A stretch of 16,288 bases of DNA. Origin: an uncultured Alphaproteobacteria bacterium. GTDB lineage: Bacteria > Pseudomonadota > Alphaproteobacteria > Rhodobacterales > Rhodobacteraceae. The DNA lies in assembly GCA_929200295.1 (NCBI GenBank), contig CAKMZE010000006.1, positions 1 to 16,288 on the forward strand, given 5' to 3'. Both the position numbers and the translations under genes were made by a program. The notes under the pieces were generated by a model, which saw only the letters and a list, made by a program, of their open reading frames with translations, was not told the DNA's origin and made no database searches. How positions within the stretch are numbered: the stretch's first letter is position 1; each line of letters starts with the position of its first letter. Positions 6,298-13,310 of the stretch are shown in pieces.

Positions 6298-7392
6298 ATG
6301 GGACAGTTTGGTGGAGTTGGTGGCGTAGGAGGTGTTGGCGGCGTCGGTGGCGTTGGCGGAGTAGGGGGTGTTGGTGGAGTAGGCGGCTTTACTGGGATCG
6401 GGGCCTTCTTGGGATCTGACGACACGGGTGGCTATGATGGCGTCACCACCGTTGGCTTACAGACAACAGCCGAGGGTCTTGCGCATCTTAATTCATCAGG
6501 GGTTGCGAAAACGGGCGCCGCTTTACCATTTAATGATACCGCGAATGATGAACGTTGGGCACGCTGGGTACGTGGGTCGCTTTACCTGACCGAGTTTATA
6601 AGCCGTATCGGTTATCACGTGACAGAGAACCAAAGCAAATCAGTGACGATCACATTTGATGAGCAAGATTTGACGACCTTGTTTTTGCCAGAGAATGAGA
6701 CCCTTGCAGATCAGTGCACATTGGTCCGCGACTATGCGGATTTGCGGACAGATCGCGGTGCTGAGATTACATCACAGCTTGGGTTTCCAACAGAATATTT
6801 CGCCATGATCTTTGGTATGCATTTAGGCCAGAACAAGGATACGTTCGAGCTGATCACAGCGACACAAGTTATCGCAGCGCATGTGGCGATGATTGTGAAA
6901 CATGCGCTTGCTGTGCGCAGGCCAGATCAGATTGATGGGCGTATATTGCCGATGATCCCAACACCCGGCCACGGTAGCTTTCCTTCTGCGCATGCAACCG
7001 AAGCTTATGCTGTTTGCACGTTGCTCGAAGGCTTGGCGACAGATTGGGACGCGCATGAGGATCTTTCTAATCGCTTAGAAATGGTAAGAGGCCTCGCTGA
7101 ACGGATTGCTGTAAACCGGACAGTTGCGGGCGTGCATTACCCTATTGATAGCTGGGCTGGCGCGGCCTTGGGCACGGCAATCGGTCAAGTGGTATTAAAC
7201 ATGTGTGGTCGCGGGGCCGTAAACGCCCAAGAGCTCACGTATCAGCCGGGGCATCATGATTTCCATGATCATGATTTCGTGAATAACGCTGGCAGTATGG
7301 GGCTGATAAAAGGGAACATACTCTCTATTGATGCCACGCCACATTTCAGTTGGATTTGGCAGCGGGCATTGACCGATTCACAAGGCGTGTGA
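6298..7392 (+). CDS. PAP2/vanadium-dependent haloperoxidase-like protein with GGV-repeat N-terminus
   Basis: This 364-residue protein carries the PAP2/vanadium haloperoxidase signature in order. K201-x6-R208-P209 lies in KHALAVRRP, PSAH is at 229-232 (Ala in place of the usual Gly of PSGH), and R274-x5-H280-x3-D284 lies in NRTVAGVHYPID. These residues bind phosphate or vanadate, and His232 and His280 are the expected catalytic positions. Halide oxidation or phosphatase activity cannot be decided from sequence; the length and soluble character favour the haloperoxidase-like side over membrane PAP2 enzymes. Residues 5-30 are eight Gly-Gly-Val units plus Gly-Gly, before the enzyme domain. AAAGGA is eight bases before ATG. 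The next gene starts seven bases after the stop, so they form one operon. A tailoring role on peptides is speculative. Confidence 0.82.
   Translation: MGQFGGVGGVGGVGGVGGVGGVGGVGGVGGFTGIGAFLGSDDTGGYDGVTTVGLQTTAEGLAHLNSSGVAKTGAALPFNDTANDERWARWVRGSLYLTEFISRIGYHVTENQSKSVTITFDEQDLTTLFLPENETLADQCTLVRDYADLRTDRGAEITSQLGFPTEYFAMIFGMHLGQNKDTFELITATQVIAAHVAMIVKHALAVRRPDQIDGRILPMIPTPGHGSFPSAHATEAYAVCTLLEGLATDWDAHEDLSNRLEMVRGLAERIAVNRTVAGVHYPIDSWAGAALGTAIGQVVLNMCGRGAVNAQELTYQPGHHDFHDHDFVNNAGSMGLIKGNILSIDATPHFSWIWQRALTDSQGV
6310..6387 (+). repeat. In-frame tandem 9-base repeat encoding (Gly-Gly-Val)8-Gly-Gly
   Basis: Eight consecutive 9-base units encode Gly-Gly-Val and are followed by Gly-Gly-Phe. All eight units differ from each other at DNA level through synonymous changes, so the repeat is not a fresh slippage product and appears to be maintained as a protein sequence. 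It forms the extreme N-terminus of the haloperoxidase-like protein. Confidence 0.85.
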
Positions 7393-7399
7393 GAGCGCC

Positions 7400-9486
7400 A
7401 TGCCAGATACAAACTCACAAAACCGTCGGATTGATCGGTATGCAGGCCCATATGAAAGATGGGTATTTACCGAGGATCTGGGGCGGCCGTTTTCTTTCCC
7501 ATTGATCGCGGCGGATGCATCGCATCGGTTTACAGCTGTGATGGAAGGGTGCGATGTCCCTGCTACGACACCTGCTTTGGCAATCCGCATTCCGCCCTTG
7601 TGGCGCGTTTGGGGTGATCCACTTTGCGTGACGCCATTTGTCTTTGAAGAGCTCAATACGCAAAATGGGACAGCCGCTTTGCCTCAGGATGCGCAGGTGG
7701 CATCCGGGTTGCATCAAGTGACAAGCCTTGCGACGCCGGGAGCCGGGCAGGTCAAACCGCGCTACCGGGTGAATTTTCCTGTGGTCGATGCATCATGGGT
7801 GCCTGTATATCATGAAAACATCATGCCCAGCAGTTGGCAAAAATCAGCAACACCGCCAAAGGCAATTGTGGCTGTGATCGATGATGGGCTGCCGTTTGCA
7901 CATCAGGCATTTCTAGATAGCACTGGAAAAACGCGGATCAGCCATTGCTGGCTTCAGGCGGGTATCGCAGAGCAAGAAGCCGCGGTGCCTTTTGGGCGTG
8001 AATATACCAATGCGCAGATCGATACGCTCCGCCAACATTATGGGCATGATGAGGCGCTCTTATACCGCAAGGCCGAGGCGATTGATGCAAATGTCGCTGA
8101 GCTAGGTAACCAACTGCTGCGCAAGGCCACGCATGGATCGCATGTTCTTGGGGTTGCGGCTGGCAATGACAGTCTTTTTATTGCCAAAACCCACCCTGAG
8201 GCCGCCCAATTATTGCCGGTCCAATTCCCAGTACAATCGCGTGGGATTCCTCGGGGTTTGGCAAAGAGATGTATATGCTTTCAGCGATACACTACGTGTT
8301 TGAACGCGCGCGGCAGATCGCGGCGCAGTTCAATGTGCCTGAATTGCCGCTCGTGATTAACTTTTCCTATGGGTGGAGCGCTGGGCGCCATGATGGCCAG
8401 TCCGAAATGGAAATCGCTATCCAAGAGCTGCTAACACGGCGCAAGGCGATCCAACCAAGCACTGCGCTTGTGATGCCTGCGGGCAATAACTTTGGGTCTA
8501 CAATGCATGCGCAGATCAGTGATGCACGCTTTAACCGCAATCGCTACACCCTTGGTTGGCAGTTACCCCCTGATGATAAAACCTCGACTTATCTCGAACT
8601 GTGGTTTCCAGAAGGGTTTGATGCCAATGACTACAAGATTAACATTGAACCGCCAGAGGGCATTGATCTGGATACAAGGGCACAGATTTCTGTGAAAGCG
8701 GCATCAGATTTTGATCCGCAAGGTGTCGGTGATCCACGGCAGTTTAAAGAGATCAAATGGCGGGGCGCCAATATTGGTCAGCTCTCAGCTGATCAACATC
8801 GTGGAAACCGGTGGCGTGTGCTGATCGCACTGATCCCCACGGCTTATACACGGCATCAATCAAGGCGCGCGCCTTGCGGCCAATGGGCCGTGACGATCAA
8901 ACGCAAACCGACCGCAGCACCGCTGCCGGATGGGCATGATATCTTGGTCTGGTTACAACGGGATGATGACCCCAGCGATCTCAAGTCGCAGGGCCAACAA
9001 AGCTATCTCGTGGATCTTCAGTCAGAGCCGGGCCATGACGCGCCAGATGACGAAGACATGACCGGTGTGTTAAGAGGTTTTGGCGCAATGAATGGTGTTG
9101 CAAATTCAGAAGCGACAGTGCGCGTTGCGGGCTATGATCAACATTATAAAACCGCCAGTGATTATTCTGGCGCTGGCAGATTGCGTCTGGATGATGGTGT
9201 GCTCACATCCTTGGGCACGCAGGTGGATATCGCGGCTGTTTCTGATCAAAGCAAGTTGCGCCCAGGTAGTCCATCTATCGGCGTGCTCTCTGGCGCGCGC
9301 GCGCGGCTTGTTGGGACAAGCGGCGCTGCCCCTTCTGCTGTCCGGCACATGGTGCATAATGCACATGCAGGCCGGGATCTGTTTCATGGCATGCAGGGAC
9401 AGTTACCGATTGATGGCCATATGTCGCGGGTAAAGCACAGCGCCCGCATCGGCGATAAAACTGTACCGCCCAATATTAAATCGTAA
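7400..9486 (+). pseudogene. Subtilisin-like S8 peptidase interrupted by a frameshift
   Basis: Two overlapping reading frames (7400-8356 and one running to 9486) together encode one S8-type protease of about 695 residues. The first frame has Asp161 in AIVAVIDDG and His245 in THGSHVLGVAAG. The second has the oxyanion Asn region (VMPAGNNFG) and the catalytic Ser at 9319-9321 in LVGTSGAAPS. The downstream frame has a stop at 8197-8199, so the switch lies after that; the best join is VQFPVQ to IAWDSSGFGKEMYML, near 8225-8240, consistent with loss of one base. It differs from the PatA/PatG-type genes: it has a long N-terminal region with IPPLWRVWGDP and no PatG domain. It begins seven bases after the haloperoxidase-like gene. 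It could be a decayed gene, a sequencing error or, less likely, an expressed frameshift. No standard slippery heptamer is seen at the join. Confidence 0.75.
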
Positions 9487-9506
9487 ACCAAGTTGTTACA
9501 TGTGCG

Positions 9507-9535
9507 AAAGGCCAGTGTTTTAACGCTGGCCTTTT
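9507..9535 (+). terminator. Intrinsic terminator after the split protease gene
   Basis: AAAGGCCAGTG (9507-9517) pairs with CGCTGGCCTTT (9524-9534) with one G-U pair, around a TTTTAA loop, and runs into TTTTGTGTTTT. It is a strong terminator on the plus strand and closes the operon of the regulator, the haloperoxidase-like gene and the split protease. Confidence 0.85.
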
Positions 9536-9817
9536 GTGTTTTCACACCTCTGGGCGGTGACGAATTAATTTATTCACGCGATAAGTGAGTATTTTCACGC
9601 TATATTCACTGCGCAAATCAGCAAGAGTTTCTTAACCTCTAATTAAGGGGCAAGATTCGTAGCCCCCCGTAAACGACATTTTGAAGTAATTTATTTTTGT
9701 AACCATTTTCGATAGCAGATCATTACGAGTGGCTCGTTTCTAACGGCCACTCACCCTGCTTTCTCAGAAAATACGCAGCGCTTATTTTCAGCGCGATGAT
9801 GCGTAAGTGAGAGACAT
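9536..9817. other. Long A/T-rich intergenic region before protease copy 2
   Basis: This gap (331 bases between genes, counting the terminator) holds no convincing ORF. It contains the phased TTCAC repeats, a small GGGGC/GCCCC hairpin at 9647-9666 and a 7-bp GAGTGGC/GCCACTC hairpin at 9727-9752. A weak promoter-like pair (TTGAAG at 9681 and CATTTT at 9704, 17 bases apart) is present but not convincing. It probably carries the promoter and a structured 5' leader of the second peptide cassette. Confidence 0.4.
9541..9612 (+). promoter_or_regulatory. Helically phased TTCAC direct repeats upstream of protease copy 2
   Basis: TTCAC occurs at 9541, 9573, 9594 and 9605, with start-to-start spacing of 32, 21 and 11 bases, close to three, two and one helical turns. 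The two middle copies are the best conserved (TTCACGCGATA and TTCACGCTATA). SARP-type regulators bind short direct repeats on one face of DNA with 11- or 22-bp spacing, and a SARP-like regulator is encoded at 4629. Binding is an inference. Confidence 0.45.
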
Positions 9818-11887
9818 ATGATGTATGATATTAAGGCCCAGAGTCAGGCCTTGGCTGCATTACGCAGCCATGCAGGCTATGGCAAAGATGTAGTGGTTGC
9901 TGTTCTGGATGGTGCGGTGAATACCGCGCATCCTGAGCTGCAAGAGACAAAGATTAATGACGCGCAGGTTCATCAAAAAACCCTGCACGGCACCGCTGTC
10001 GCAACGTTGATTTCAAGCGCGAAAACAGGGATCGCCCCGCAAGCGCGTGTCATACAAATCCCTGTTTTTCACGAAACAAGCGAGGGCCAGCTCAAAGGAT
10101 GCTCACAGTTTGTTTTGGCGCGGGCCGTACAGGCCGCCTGTGACCAAGGTGCGCACATCATCAATATTAGTGGCGCAAACCTGAGCAACACAGGCCAGCC
10201 AGAGGATGCGATGCGCGATGCGATTGATCGCTGCGTGCGCGAAAATATTCAGGTGGTGGCTGCGGTTGGTAATGATGGTCTCGCCGTTGATACCGTGCCT
10301 GCCTGTATCCCGCATGTTTTGGCAATTGGTGCGCATGACATTAATGGCCAAACGGCTGCATTTAACAACACAGGTCCAAAGCTGCGGCACAAAACAATTT
10401 TTGCGCCGGGTGTTGATATTCACTTCACCCAAGATGACCAGATTACAGAAATTTCTGGCAGTAGTTTTGCAACACCCATTGTCAGCGGCCTCTGCGCGCT
10501 GATCCGAAAATCATCTCCCAAGATATCTTTGGGCGATCTCCAAGATATCTTATTCCGGTCTTGCGTCTTAGGCACATCTTCCCTGCCATCTGGCGCAAAT
10601 TTACCCGCTGAAAGGCGGCTCGACTTCGTGCTTTTACACGAAAACCTAAGTCCATTTTGGACAGATCAAATGATCCCACAACATTATATTTTAGAAAGGA
10701 ATACTCCCATGTCAGATATTGATACGACGCCAGAGACCTGCACGCCTGCTGGTGATATGACCCCTGTAGATGCAGTTTTTGCTGAGGCAGAAGTGACCCC
10801 CGCAGAGGTGCAAGAGACCGTAGTCGCACCAGCCGAAGCGCCTGCACTGCAAGCAGCCCCCGCCGCCCCTGCTGCGATGCAACCCATGCGGCCTTTTGTG
10901 CAGGATGCACCAAGCGGTCAGTTTGTTCACCTCGGCCAAGACACGGTGCGTCCGCAACAGGTCGCCTCAAATACGCTTGCTGAAAACAAGGTCTTTGCCT
11001 TTGGTAAAATCGGTTTTGATTTCTTGAACGAAACCAACCGCGATTATTTTCAACAAGCGATGTTTTCTCTGGGTGAGCAGAACCCAAATCTTAAGCCGCT
11101 TTTGCCTGAGAACGAACTGTCGATGGCGCGGTTTTTGTCATTCCGTGATGCAAGCGGCAATCAGCCAAACATGGATTCAGCAACAGCGCTGACCTGGACA
11201 CTAAAGGTGGATGGCATCCCAATTTATGCAATCCAGCCGCAAAACCAATTTGCCGTGTTTGAATTTGGCCGTTTGCTGGATTTCTTGATCGGGCAAACCG
11301 GTATTGAGCCACAAAAGTTTCATGATCCAGAGGCTGCGACACCTGATATGCTGAGCGCACAATCCGGTGAGAGTGACTTTGAGAACAAAATCGACAGGGT
11401 CTCAATCGCGGGTCATATTGTCGGTGAAACACGGCTGTATAACGGGCATGTTGTTCCAGTTATTTCGCCTATCCTACGTGGCATGTTCTCATGGAATGCT
11501 GAAATGCTGTGTGCGGCTGTTCTGGGCAAAACCCCGAAGCCTGCGGAAAAAGACGGTTTGCGCAATTTCCTCGACCGGATTTATTATGATCTGCGCAATC
11601 GCGGGGTTGAGCCGCACCACCGTGCGATGAACTTTGCGGCTACCAATGCGCATCAGGCAGGTGAAGTCTTTAAAGACGCCGCGACCAATAAGCTGGAGCT
11701 GGATGAAATCACCGTTGAACGCAGCCCAGTGAGCCGCCCCGGCTCAGAGTTTTATGACGTTGTCCTGAGCTTCTTTAATCCGCTCAAGCGCGATCGTGAG
11801 GCACGCAAGTTCTATCGCTACACAATCGATGTCTGCGGCATCATGCCTGTGACATTCGGCCCGCTACGCAGCTGGCACGCGTATTAA
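9818..11887 (+). CDS. PatA/PatG-family subtilisin-like maturation protease (copy 2)
   Basis: This 689-residue protein is a full-length paralogue of the one at 170-2236. The S8 triad is Asp31 (AVLDGA), His57 (LHGTAVAT) and Ser216 (SGSSFATP), with oxyanion Asn152 (AVGNDG). An Ala/Pro-rich linker spans about 298-385. The PatG-type domain (about 390-689) shares ALTWTLKVDGIPIYAIQPQNQFA, SPVSRP and the identical end LRSWHAY with copy 1. The Asp-His gap is 26 residues, so no macrocyclase insertion is present. There is no signal peptide. ATG 9818 and 9821 are adjacent possible starts after GTGAGAGA; the first is used here. Two peptide genes follow. A strong internal ribosome-binding site precedes Met298. 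The likely role is removal of leaders from the downstream peptides (inference). Confidence 0.88.
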   Translation: MMYDIKAQSQALAALRSHAGYGKDVVVAVLDGAVNTAHPELQETKINDAQVHQKTLHGTAVATLISSAKTGIAPQARVIQIPVFHETSEGQLKGCSQFVLARAVQAACDQGAHIINISGANLSNTGQPEDAMRDAIDRCVRENIQVVAAVGNDGLAVDTVPACIPHVLAIGAHDINGQTAAFNNTGPKLRHKTIFAPGVDIHFTQDDQITEISGSSFATPIVSGLCALIRKSSPKISLGDLQDILFRSCVLGTSSLPSGANLPAERRLDFVLLHENLSPFWTDQMIPQHYILERNTPMSDIDTTPETCTPAGDMTPVDAVFAEAEVTPAEVQETVVAPAEAPALQAAPAAPAAMQPMRPFVQDAPSGQFVHLGQDTVRPQQVASNTLAENKVFAFGKIGFDFLNETNRDYFQQAMFSLGEQNPNLKPLLPENELSMARFLSFRDASGNQPNMDSATALTWTLKVDGIPIYAIQPQNQFAVFEFGRLLDFLIGQTGIEPQKFHDPEAATPDMLSAQSGESDFENKIDRVSIAGHIVGETRLYNGHVVPVISPILRGMFSWNAEMLCAAVLGKTPKPAEKDGLRNFLDRIYYDLRNRGVEPHHRAMNFAATNAHQAGEVFKDAATNKLELDEITVERSPVSRPGSEFYDVVLSFFNPLKRDREARKFYRYTIDVCGIMPVTFGPLRSWHAY
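10693..10711 (+). promoter_or_regulatory. Internal ribosome-binding site and ATG inside protease copy 2
   Basis: AGAAAGGA (10693-10700) lies eight bases before an in-frame ATG at 10709 (Met298), exactly between the S8 domain and the linker. It is as good as the sites before the annotated genes here. Initiation would yield a 392-residue protein made of the linker and PatG-type domain. The equivalent position in copy 1 (Met308) also has a site. Either two genes were fused in the past, or a free C-terminal product is still made. Confidence 0.5.
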
Positions 11888-11931
11888 AATCTGGGCTGCT
11901 TTTCGGCGGCTCTGACAGCATGCGCCGCATG

Positions 11932-11981
11932 CGCATCCTCTCGCGGATGCGGCACATTACCAGCATGAATTTACCCATGCT
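11932..11981 (+). other. Two hairpins between protease copy 2 and peptide gene 3
   Basis: CGCATCC/GGATGCG (11932-11951, 6-base loop) and AGCATG/CATGCT (11962-11981, 8-base loop) lie in the 141-base gap. Neither is followed by a T-run. They parallel the hairpin before peptide gene 1 and may set the ratio of protease to peptide by mRNA processing (inference). Confidence 0.35.
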
Positions 11982-12028
11982 ATTTCCGGGCTTCGGTCCA
12001 CATTCATTAAACAAAAAAGGAGATTACC

Positions 12029-12232
12029 ATGCACTTACCATACCAATCACCAGCTGTTGATCGCGCCAATCGCGCAAATCACGCCATGCAGCAATGCTGT
12101 GATCCTGCATTTTTTGGCGGCCTCAACTGGAACTCTGTGAAGGACGGGATCGGCTCAGCTTTGCGCTATCTCGCGCCTCACGCCAAGACTGCGGCAAAAG
12201 ACTTTGCAGTTTCGGCAATTTCTGACCTGTAA
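12029..12232 (+). CDS. Putative RiPP precursor peptide 3 (67 aa)
   Basis: This gene encodes a 67-residue peptide beginning MHLPYQSPAVDRANR, the shared leader block, followed by the central DPAFFG motif. The C-terminal region (residues about 31-67) contains GLNWNSVKDGIGSALRYL and AKTAAKDFAVSAISDL, a pattern of alternating hydrophobic and charged residues that would suit an amphipathic helix. An adjacent Cys pair (CCD, residues 23-24) sits just before the PAFFG motif; Cys occurs in none of the other three clear peptides. AAGGAGAT at 12017-12024 is a near-perfect ribosome-binding site, so high expression is expected. It follows the second PatA/PatG-like protease and is 43 bases from peptide 4, probably in the same transcript. 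Confidence 0.78.
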   Translation: MHLPYQSPAVDRANRANHAMQQCCDPAFFGGLNWNSVKDGIGSALRYLAPHAKTAAKDFAVSAISDL

Positions 12233-12275
12233 TTCTGCAGGCCATTTAACGTTAACCTAACTAAGGAGATTAAAA

Positions 12276-12422
12276 ATGAACCTTCCATATCAAGCACCTT
12301 CAATCGACCGCGAAGATAGCATCGGCTCAGCCGTGAGCGGTGATGTTGCACCTGCATTCTGGGGTGCGATTGCTTCTGCACTTGCCCCTGTCGCAGTGAA
12401 AGCAATCAGAAAGCTGTTCTAA
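12276..12422 (+). CDS. Putative RiPP precursor peptide 4 (48 aa)
   Basis: This gene encodes a 48-residue peptide beginning MNLPYQAPSIDRED, with the shared leader pattern (Ile for Val, and Asp-Ser in place of Asn-Arg after the conserved Arg). The central motif is APAFWG. The C-terminal segment AIASALAPVAVKAIRKLF is hydrophobic with a basic end (K-x-x-x-R-K), the profile of a membrane-active helix. AAGGAGAT at 12263-12270 gives a near-perfect ribosome-binding site. It is 43 bases after peptide gene 3, and a strong terminator follows within 12 bases of the stop, so the pair ends the cassette transcript. Antimicrobial action is an inference from composition only. Confidence 0.78.
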   Translation: MNLPYQAPSIDREDSIGSAVSGDVAPAFWGAIASALAPVAVKAIRKLF

Positions 12423-12433
12423 GAACAGCACCC

Positions 12434-12467
12434 GGCGTTGGTCTTCTCCCGACCAACGCCACATTTT
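12434..12467 (+). terminator. Intrinsic terminator after peptide gene 4
   Basis: GGCGTTGGTC (12434-12443) and GACCAACGCC (12451-12460) form a perfect 10-bp stem with a 7-base loop, followed by ACATTTT. It ends the cassette 3 transcript. Confidence 0.85.
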
Positions 12468-12530
12468 CGATAGTTTATCAGTTTTTAAATGGGCCTTTGG
12501 CCTGAGTTTTTGTAAAAGGTATTGTTAATA

Positions 12531-12668
12531 ATGATTTTTCTATATCAAAAATCTGTAAATCTTGCAGCTTATTCAACCAACAAAATGCAGAACGCATTGA
12601 AATCTGTGATCACGGCATCTCAGCCTTCAGTCCATCTGATGGGTATTTTGTTTTGTTATTGGTGGTAA
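12531..12668 (+). CDS. Possible divergent or decayed fifth precursor-like peptide (45 aa)
   Basis: An ATG-started frame encodes 45 residues, beginning MIFLYQKSVN and ending in a hydrophobic tail, GILFCYWW. Length, position after the peptide genes and the Tyr-Gln pair at residues 5-6 (as in MNLPYQ) suggest a diverged member of the peptide family. The conserved Pro, Asp and Arg of the leader and the PA-[FL]-x-G motif are missing, although QPSVHLMG lies near that place. AAAAGG lies about 11 bases before the ATG, weaker spacing than for the other peptides. It is beyond the strong terminator and ends nine bases before the convergent ynjD. It may be a chance ORF. Confidence 0.35.
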   Translation: MIFLYQKSVNLAAYSTNKMQNALKSVITASQPSVHLMGILFCYWW

Positions 12669-12677
12669 AGCCGCACT

Positions 12678-13310
12678 TTAACGCAATGTGAGGATGCCGC
12701 CACCTGCGGCGGTGGCATCCTCGGCGTCATGTGTCACCATCAAAACAGGCAAAGCGCGCGCCTTTGCGCGGGCAAAGACCATATCGCGGATCTGTGCACG
12801 TAATGCCGCATCTAATCTCGAAAACGGCTCATCAAGCAACAGCGCTTCGGGCTCTGACAAGAGCATACGCATCAAAGCAACCCGCGCCTTTTGCCCACCT
12901 GATAGCGTTGCGGGATCGCGCTCTGCAAAGCCTGCTAAATCAACTTCGTCCAAAGCCTGCGCGATTTTTTCGTTGCGCGCAGTTTGCGACCCGCCGGGTA
13001 AGAGCCCGAACGCGAGGTTCGCGCCGACGCTTAAGTGGGGGAACAACAGATCATCCTGAAATAAGATCCCCACACGTCTGATGTGTGAGGGGCTGGCGCT
13101 AATATCGCGCCCGTTCAATATGACCTGCCCCTGCGCTGTGAAATCAGGTGCGAGTGTCCCGGTGATATAGGATAAAAGCGTTGATTTCCCCACACCAGAG
13201 GGGCCCATCACGGTGAGCACCTCACCGGGGTTAATGTGGTAATCCACGGCCAATAGCGGCTTTGCGTCTTTCGCAATTGTGACGTTTCTAAGTGTCAGAC
13301 CATTATCCAT
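12678..13310 (-). CDS. ynjD: ABC transporter ATP-binding protein, YnjD type
   Basis: This 210-residue cytoplasmic ATPase powers the importer encoded with it. All nucleotide-binding motifs are intact: Walker A GPSGVGKST (36-44), Q-loop Gln85 in LFQDD, signature LSGGQ (136-140), Walker B LLLDEP with Asp160 and Glu161, D-loop SRLD and the H-loop His194 in VTHD. The length is typical of the short ATPases of the YnjD/ThiQ group. Its ATG overlaps the end of the permease gene by eight bases, a sign of translational coupling. The assignment to ynjD rests mainly on the company of a double-length permease and a YnjB-like binding protein. Confidence 0.85.
   Translation of the reverse strand: MDNGLTLRNVTIAKDAKPLLAVDYHINPGEVLTVMGPSGVGKSTLLSYITGTLAPDFTAQGQVILNGRDISASPSHIRRVGILFQDDLLFPHLSVGANLAFGLLPGGSQTARNEKIAQALDEVDLAGFAERDPATLSGGQKARVALMRMLLSEPEALLLDEPFSRLDAALRAQIRDMVFARAKARALPVLMVTHDAEDATAAGGGILTLR

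Noticed and set aside
6310..6387. Recent microsatellite or phase-variable repeat
   Set aside because: All eight 9-base units differ by synonymous changes and the unit is a multiple of three, so slippage would neither be favoured nor shift the frame.
8160..8270. Programmed -1 ribosomal frameshift in the split subtilisin gene
   Set aside because: The direction of shift would fit, but no X-XXY-YYZ slippery heptamer in the correct frame lies between the last downstream-frame stop (8197-8199) and the join, so a lost base is simpler.
2341..12422. Standard cyanobactin precursors with multiple core cassettes
   Set aside because: The peptides lack AYDG/SYDG-type C-terminal recognition tags, the LAELSEEAL heterocyclase site and repeated cores, and no YcaO gene is present.
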